A DNA stretch of 64,000 nucleotides from Fremontodendron californicum (Eukaryota; Streptophyta; Magnoliopsida; Malvales; Malvaceae), in the NCBI GenBank assembly GCA_030761205.1, contig JAULJL010000015.1, positions 5,122,001 to 5,186,000 of the forward strand. The letters are read 5' to 3'. Both the position numbers and the translations under genes were made by a program. Of the stretch, positions 59,001 to 64,000 are shown piece after piece. The notes under the pieces are model-generated. The model was not told where the DNA came from, did not search any database, and saw only the letters and a program-made list of their open reading frames with translations. Each line of letters begins with the position of its first letter. Position 1 is the first letter of the stretch.

Positions 59001-60126
59001 ACTCCACTATATAATCCATTAAGAGAATATTCATAGATGGATGGTTTGTGCCACTTATGTGTGTAGTTTTAGCCTTTTAGGCAATATTCTTGCCATGTAA
59101 CTAAGGATAATCATGTTGATTGCTCTTATATCTGGTTTGCAGGCATGAAGGTGGGCTTTATAATTTTTTGTTTTCGAGGATTAGATCTTGTTTGTCAACA
59201 TCTAGCAGTTCATGGCCTAAAACCCTCAAGAAAGAATGTAAGTTGTGATCCTTTCATGAATTTTATGAGAGCCCTCTTCATTGGAATACTAAATTTGGTG
59301 GGAAATGAATCCAGATATTGCGACAACCATGTTTGCTGGAAACTTCATTGGCATTGTATGTGCCCGCTCATTGCATTATCAATTCTACTCGTGGTGAGTG
59401 TTGTGATAGTACAAAATGCCTTGTTATTCATAGTAGCTTGTCTAACCTTGTCAATTGCAAGGAAAAATGTGAAAAGATTGATCTGAAGCTTAGTGTATAT
59501 GTAAAACTCGTCTCTGATGCCTCCTACGATACTGGAAATTATGGGTTATCTAGATGACTACTTTTCGGGTTTGTATATATTTGATTCCTGCTGTACTCTC
59601 TCTTGGTGCAGGTATTTCTATAGCTTGCCTTACCTTTTGTGGAGAACACCTTTCCCGACATTGCTTCGGTAACTTCTTTACTCCAGCGCTTGAATAAATT
59701 TAGAACCTATGTTACTTGGACTTGTATGTAAGTGTCGGACTCGGGTATGTGTCGGACACGGGTGTGTTTGATTTTTTCTAAGATTTTTATGTATTTGGAG
59801 GGTTTTTGAAAGATCATATCTCCATACCTATGTTTTGATATGCGTCAGATACGGATGTTGAGCACGAGTACTTAACAATAAAGAGTCGGAACAACATAGT
59901 TTGGAACAGTAAGTTCCTTGTAATAATGATGAATTTTACCACGTATCTTTGTATCAGTGTGGTTTTGTTCGTAGGAGTGGAGCTCTGCTGGAATGTCTAT
60001 CCATCGAACTTTTATTCATCTGTTCTACTCTTTTGTCTTCATTTAGTTATACTGTGGGGTTTATGGTCTTCTACACCTGAAAATCCTTATGCGAGTGCGA
60101 AATCGCTTGGCAGAAAAGAAAAATGA
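56081..60126 (+). CDS. ALG3: Dol-P-Man:Man5GlcNAc2-PP-Dol alpha-1,3-mannosyltransferase ALG3
   Basis: Thirteen exons join in phase to 431 residues (family ~440): 56081-56249, 56340-56374, 56482-56619, 56718-56786, 57158-57315, 57393-57459, 57565-57618, 57891-57979, 58749-58865, 59143-59237, 59315-59393, 59612-59668, 59958-60126. The protein starts MAVKNSASAHANRSRRKDAA and is a multi-pass ER membrane enzyme of GT58. Diagnostic stretches are TKIDWDAYMSQVSGFLGGER, DTGPLVYPAGFLYVYS, HSIFVLRLFNDCFAM, NVLLYAPPLFILML, SYPIEYISQAFNLGR, WSVNFKFIPEPIFVS and FAGNFIGIVCARSLHYQFYS. The C-terminus SLGRKEK has a KxK-type lysine end. It adds the first mannose from dolichol-phosphate-mannose on the luminal side during N-glycan precursor assembly. 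Intron 12 has a dispersed repeat. No lesion seen. Confidence 0.94.
59709..59885 (+). repeat. Dispersed repeat in ALG3 intron 12 (pair of 2634-2812)
   Basis: It opens TGTTACTTGGACTTGTATG, then GTGTCGGACTCGGG, TTTTTATGTATTTGGAGG, CATATCTCCATACCTATG and ends near GATACGGATGTTGAGCACG. The block order equals that of the copy in NLA intron 1, read on the opposite strand. Confidence 0.6.
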
Positions 60127-61228
60127 AGTGTCGGAGTAATATTTTCTTTTGCCGGTGAAAATTTTGTACTCATCTTCTACATGTAATTCAATTACAGTTA
60201 CACCTGACCAGATTGTTATATAATATTTTAATACTTAAGGTTTAAGTATTCATTGACATAATTAAATTATTATTATGTTTTTTACTTATAGTAATATAAT
60301 AATATTATTATGATTTTAATTTGGTTTTATCAACCCTTGATATCTAAAATACGAAAGAAGATTACACTTACTTAGTTACGTCGGTCCGGTCCATTCCTTA
60401 ACCGCTTGATAAAGCTGGAAAGCCCCACAGTTGTAACTGAGCCCAAATATTTGAATTTTGAATGCACTTTGCCGCTCCAATTGGGCTTTTTTGCATTAAA
60501 ATTCTCAATGACAAAAATGCCATCAGGCTAACTTAATTTTCTTTTTACACGTAATTTCAACATAGTGAGTAGAAGTTCTATTAAAGTTAAAACTTAAAAT
60601 CTATAATATAATAAAGTAGGGTAAAAAAAAGCTAAAGTTTCAATTTTATAAATGTTTTTTTTTTCACCTTTTCTTTTCCATCGATTTAAAAAAAAAAATA
60701 AATAAAAAATTAAAAGTATTTATCAAACAGTTAACAAAATCATAGAGGTCAATCTTATTAAAAATGAAAACAAAAAAGTTGAAGAGGGAATGGCATATAG
60801 GTAAATTAAAGGTGTAAGCGGGATGAAAAAGGAACGCAACGATCCGCCTTTAAAATAAGAAGCGATCATTTCTGATTTCCCTCAACGCTTCCAAGTTTTA
60901 GAATTGAAGCTACCTACGGTTAGCAACTGAGGAGCAGCGGGAACAACCCAAGATCCACTGCCTAACAATGGTAAAATTTTACTTACTTTCTTTTTGTTCA
61001 GTTTCTAAACTTTAGAACTGATAATCGTACTCCCTATCATTTGCTCCAACTCTTTTATTTCCTAGAAACTTTACGATCTAAAGTCGTATCATGGTTCATG
61101 AAGGTTTTGATATAAAGAGCTTTCTTTTCGACTTGTTTTACACCCGTTTTCTCTAAAAACTTGTGAATCTTTAGGGGTTTTTAACAATCATGCTTTTCTG
61201 GCTCATATCTCGTTTGTTTGTTTGTTTG

Positions 61229-61260
<32 letters not shown>

Positions 61261-61469
61261 ATAAAAAAATTTGTTAGTATTTTTGGATTAAAATTGGTTG
61301 CGCTTGCAATGCTGGCGTTAGAGTTTTAATTTCTGGGCTTATTATGAATGTTAGTGTGGATTTTATGATGTTTATTAGGGTTTTACTTGTTTTGAGACCC
61401 AAACCTTTTACTCAATGGCATATAATTCCTTTGTCTTCTTGAGATTTTTCATAATTCCTATGCAATTTC
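60127..61469. other. Intergenic, with possible 5' exon of a further gene near 60840-60970
   Basis: AT-rich to 60800. At 60840-60970 the sequence turns leader-like and ends CTAACAATGGTAAAATTT, which could be a first exon with an ATG directly at a GT donor. Because the copia composite starts at 61470, the continuation cannot be confirmed. A TTTG repeat followed by 35 T lies at 61208-61256. Confidence 0.35.
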
Positions 61470-62073
61470 TGTTATACGGAACTAAATCGAGATTACTAAA
61501 ATCGATAAAAAAACACACTGAAAAAAAAAACACCGATATTTTACATGGTTCAGCAAGTGTGCTTACATCCACGGGAGGAGGAGCTTGAAGCTTTGTATTA
61601 ATGGAGATGGAGTACAAACATATACAGAATTCAAGGTGCTATACTAGTACTGAACTCACAACTCACACAATACCAGAAAACTCTAATAAACTTAGAGTAT
61701 TTGCTCAACTCTTAAATCTCTCACTCACACATTTTTCTCTCTCACTCTACATGGTCTTTTATAGGCACATATCATGGTGGGAACACATAGCTAGTGACAA
61801 ACAAAGTAGCCACCATCCACCAACTATCATGGTGGGAACACATAGCTAGTGGCAAACAAAGTAGCCACCATCCACCAACTATCATGGTGGGAACACATAG
61901 CTAGTGGCAAACAAAGTAGCCACCATCCACCAACTATCATGATGGGAACACATAGCAAGTGGACCAACTATCATGATGGGAACACATAGCAAGTGGCTTT
62001 GGTTGGTGGCTTTGGTGGAAGCTTCCTTGGTAGGTGATAAGCCTCCTTTGATGACTTTGAGCCATATTCAACA
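61470..62073 (-). repeat. Copia-type LTR, minus orientation
   Basis: On the plus strand it runs TGTTATACGG...CATATTCAACA, so read on the minus strand it starts TGTTGAATATGG and ends CCGTATAACA, 604 bp with TG...CA ends. It holds a TATA box (TATAAAAG on the minus strand near 61758), and a 55-bp tandem repeat in U3 (copies starting near 61773, 61828, 61883 and 61938). A GAAxxTGGAGAT-type purine tract adjoins it at 62074-62090, as expected upstream of a 3' LTR. Confidence 0.75.
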
Positions 62074-63298
62074 ATCTCCACCTTGGCGAGAATCCACAGA
62101 GAGAATTCACTGATCAAATATGAAGGAGGATTGGAGGAAGCTCTGATCAGTGAATTCTCTCTGTGGATTCTCGCCAAGGTGGAGATTGTTGAATATGGCT
62201 TAAAGTCATCAAAGGAGGCTTATCACCAACCAAGGAAGCTTCCACCAAAGCCACCAACCAAAGCCACTTGCTATGTGTTCCCATCATGATAGTTGGTCCA
62301 CTTGCTATGTGTTCCCATCATGATAGTTGGTGGATGGTGGCTACTTTGTTTGCCACTAGCTATGTGTTCCCACCATGATAGTTGGTGGATGGTGGCTACT
62401 TTGTTTGCCACTAACACCGATATTTTACATGGTTCAGCAAGTGTGCTTACATCCACGGGAGGAGGAGCTTGAAGCTTTGTATTAATGGAGATGGAGTACA
62501 AACATATACAGAATTCAAGGTGCTATACTAGTACTGAACTCACAACTCACACAATACCAGAAAACTCTAATAAACTTAGAGTATTTGCTCAACTCTTAAA
62601 TCTCTCACTCACACATTTTTCTCTCTCACTCTACATGGTCTTTTATAGGCACATATCATGGTGGGAACACATAGCTAGTGACAAACAAAGTAGCCACCAT
62701 CCACCAACTATCATGGTGGGAACACATAGCTAGTGGCAAACAAAGTAGCCACCATCCACCAACTATCATGGTGGGAACACATAGCTAGTGGCAAACAAAG
62801 TAGCCACCATCCACCAACTATCATGATGGGAACACATAGCAAGTGGACCAACTATCATGATGGGAACACATAGCAAGTGGCTTTGGTTGGTGGCTTTGGT
62901 GGAAGCTTCCTTGGTAGGTGATAAGCCTCCTTTGATGACTTTGAGCCATATTCAACAATCTCCACCTTGGCGAGAATCCACAGAGAGAATTCACTGATCA
63001 AATATGAAGGAGGATTGGAGGAAGCTCTGATCAGTGAATTCTCTCTGTGGATTCTCGCCAAGGTGGAGATTGTTGAATATGGCTTAAAGTCATCAAAGGA
63101 GGCTTATCACCAACCAAGGAAGCTTCCACCAAAGCCACCAACCAAAGCCACTTGCTATGTGTTCCCATCATGATAGTTGGTCCACTTGCTATGTGTTCCC
63201 ATCATGATAGTTGGTGGATGGTGGCTACTTTGTTTGCCACTAGCTATGTGTTCCCACCATGATAGTTGGTGGATGGTGGCTACTTTGTTTGCCACTAA
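61531..63298. repeat. Two tandem 884-bp units, each a large palindrome
   Basis: Unit A 61531-62414 and unit B 62415-63298 are direct repeats with identical reading frames at an 884-bp offset, so they are identical or nearly so. Each unit contains an inverted repeat: arms end at TGATCA (62111-62116) and restart at TGATCA (62144-62149) around a 27-bp loop, and about 270 bp of each arm, with 55-bp U3 repeats, pair. Each arm is a 3' LTR part plus the adjoining internal tail, in opposite orientations. Confidence 0.85.
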
Positions 63299-64000
63299 CT
63301 ATGTGTTCCCACCATGATAGTTGGTGGATGGTGGCTACTTTGTTTGCCACTAGCTATGTGTTCCACCATGATATGTACCTATAAAAGGCCATGTAGAGTG
63401 AGAGAGAAAAATGTGTGAGTGAGAGATTTAAGAGTTGAGCAAATACTCTAAGTTTATTAGAGTTTTCTGGTATTGTGTGAGTTGTGAGTTGAGTGCTAGT
63501 ATAGCACCTTGAATTCTGTATATGTTTGTACTCCATCTCCATTAATACAAAGCTTCAAGCTCCTCCTCCCGTGGATGTAAGCACACTTTGATGACTTTGA
63601 GCCATATTCAACAATCTCCACCTTGGCGAGATTTCACTGATCAGAGCTTCCTCCAATCCTCCTTCAGATTGTATTCTCCACCGTTGTCAGATCTTAGTCT
63701 CTTGAGCTTTCTCCCGTTCTGGGTTTCGATCATCTTCTTCCATTTTACGAAGATTTCTAGAACTTCATCTTTGTGCTTCATAGTATAAACCCAGACATAT
63801 CTAGAGTAATCATCAATAAAGGCCATGTAGAGTGAGAGAGAAAAATGTGTGAGTGAGAGATTTAAGAGTTGAGCAAATACTCTAAGTTTATTAGAGTTTT
63901 CTGGTATTGTGTGAGTTGTGAGTTGAGTGCTAGTATAGCACCTTGAATTCTGTATATGTTTGTACTCCATCTCCATTAATACAAAGCTTTAAGCTCCTCC
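63299..64000. mobile_element. Rearranged copia LTR pieces with integrase remnant, to window end
   Basis: A plus-strand LTR part (TATAAAAG near 63380, then U5-like sequence) stops at GTAAGCACAC near 63588 and switches directly into the minus-strand LTR start (GCCATATTCAACA, 63600-63612). After a short internal tail comes the integrase remnant, and then plus-strand LTR sequence again from about 63821 to the end of the window. At least three junctions lie in 700 bp. Confidence 0.75.
63641..63822 (-). pseudogene. Copia integrase core fragment fused to the element's 3' tail
   Basis: The minus strand reads FIDDYSRYVWVYTMKHKDEV, LEIFVKWKKMIETQNGRKLK and RLRSDNGGEY, the middle of a copia integrase with two of its three acidic catalytic residues (D of DDYS, D of DNGGEY). 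The third, downstream glutamate is gone: the frame runs into LKEDWRKL and a stop, the sequence next to the 3' LTR in the palindromic units. So pol is deleted from inside integrase to near the 3' end. Confidence 0.8.

Noticed and set aside
63354..63976. Small frames inside the LTR array (62-111 residues)
   Set aside because: They repeat because the LTRs repeat. Apart from the integrase fragment they are non-coding LTR sequence read through.

Overview
This is nuclear DNA from a flowering plant. It is AT-rich, with multi-exon GT-AG genes, a complete Ty1-copia element and many MITE-like foldbacks. Every gene I recognise matches a eudicot (rosid-type) family. I cannot fix the species from sequence alone.

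Layout. 1-2190: diverged tandem repeats and a GC-ended foldback. 2192-4824 (+): an NLA/BAH1-type SPX-RING ubiquitin ligase. 5408-6391 (-): NOP16, a ribosome biogenesis factor. 7309-14265 (-): an ABCC4/ABCC14-type ABC transporter whose first exon has a one-base frameshift. 14322-19420 (-): a complete copia element with a perfect target-site duplication and LTRs that look identical, 57 bp upstream of the ABCC start codon. 19426-28800: gene-poor AT-rich DNA holding several foldbacks, including one with a 9-bp TSD, and a 0.9-kb cluster of dead exons from a WD40 (WDR89/GTS1-like) gene, LSM4 and PMS1. 28809-39399 (-): a 27-exon FHA + AAA ATPase with a hAT-type MITE in an intron. 43378-44359 (-): a REF/SRPP (LDAP-like) gene with an odd splice donor. 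45459-49611: an orphan exon, a MITE cluster and an AlkB-like 2OG-Fe(II) oxygenase pseudogene. 51904-53283 (+): a xyloglucan xylosyltransferase (XXT1/2-like). 55304-55600 (-): a 5'-truncated TSPO relic. 56081-60126 (+): ALG3 mannosyltransferase, 13 exons. 61470-64000: a palindromic, tandemly duplicated array of copia LTR pieces.

The genes are not an operon or pathway. They cover phosphate/nitrate transporter turnover (NLA), ribosome assembly (NOP16), vacuolar or plasma-membrane export (ABCC), lipid droplets (REF), wall xyloglucan (XXT) and N-glycan assembly (ALG3). The interest lies in gene order. As I remember Arabidopsis locus numbers (to be checked), ABCC4, the WD40 gene GTS1, REF/SRPP, TSPO and ALG3 are consecutive on chromosome 2. 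NLA, NOP16 and the AAA ATPase are neighbours on chromosome 1, and PMS1, an AAA ATPase and XXT2 are neighbours on chromosome 4. Here both sets are interleaved, and several members survive only as relics. This looks like an ancestral gene order caught during fractionation.
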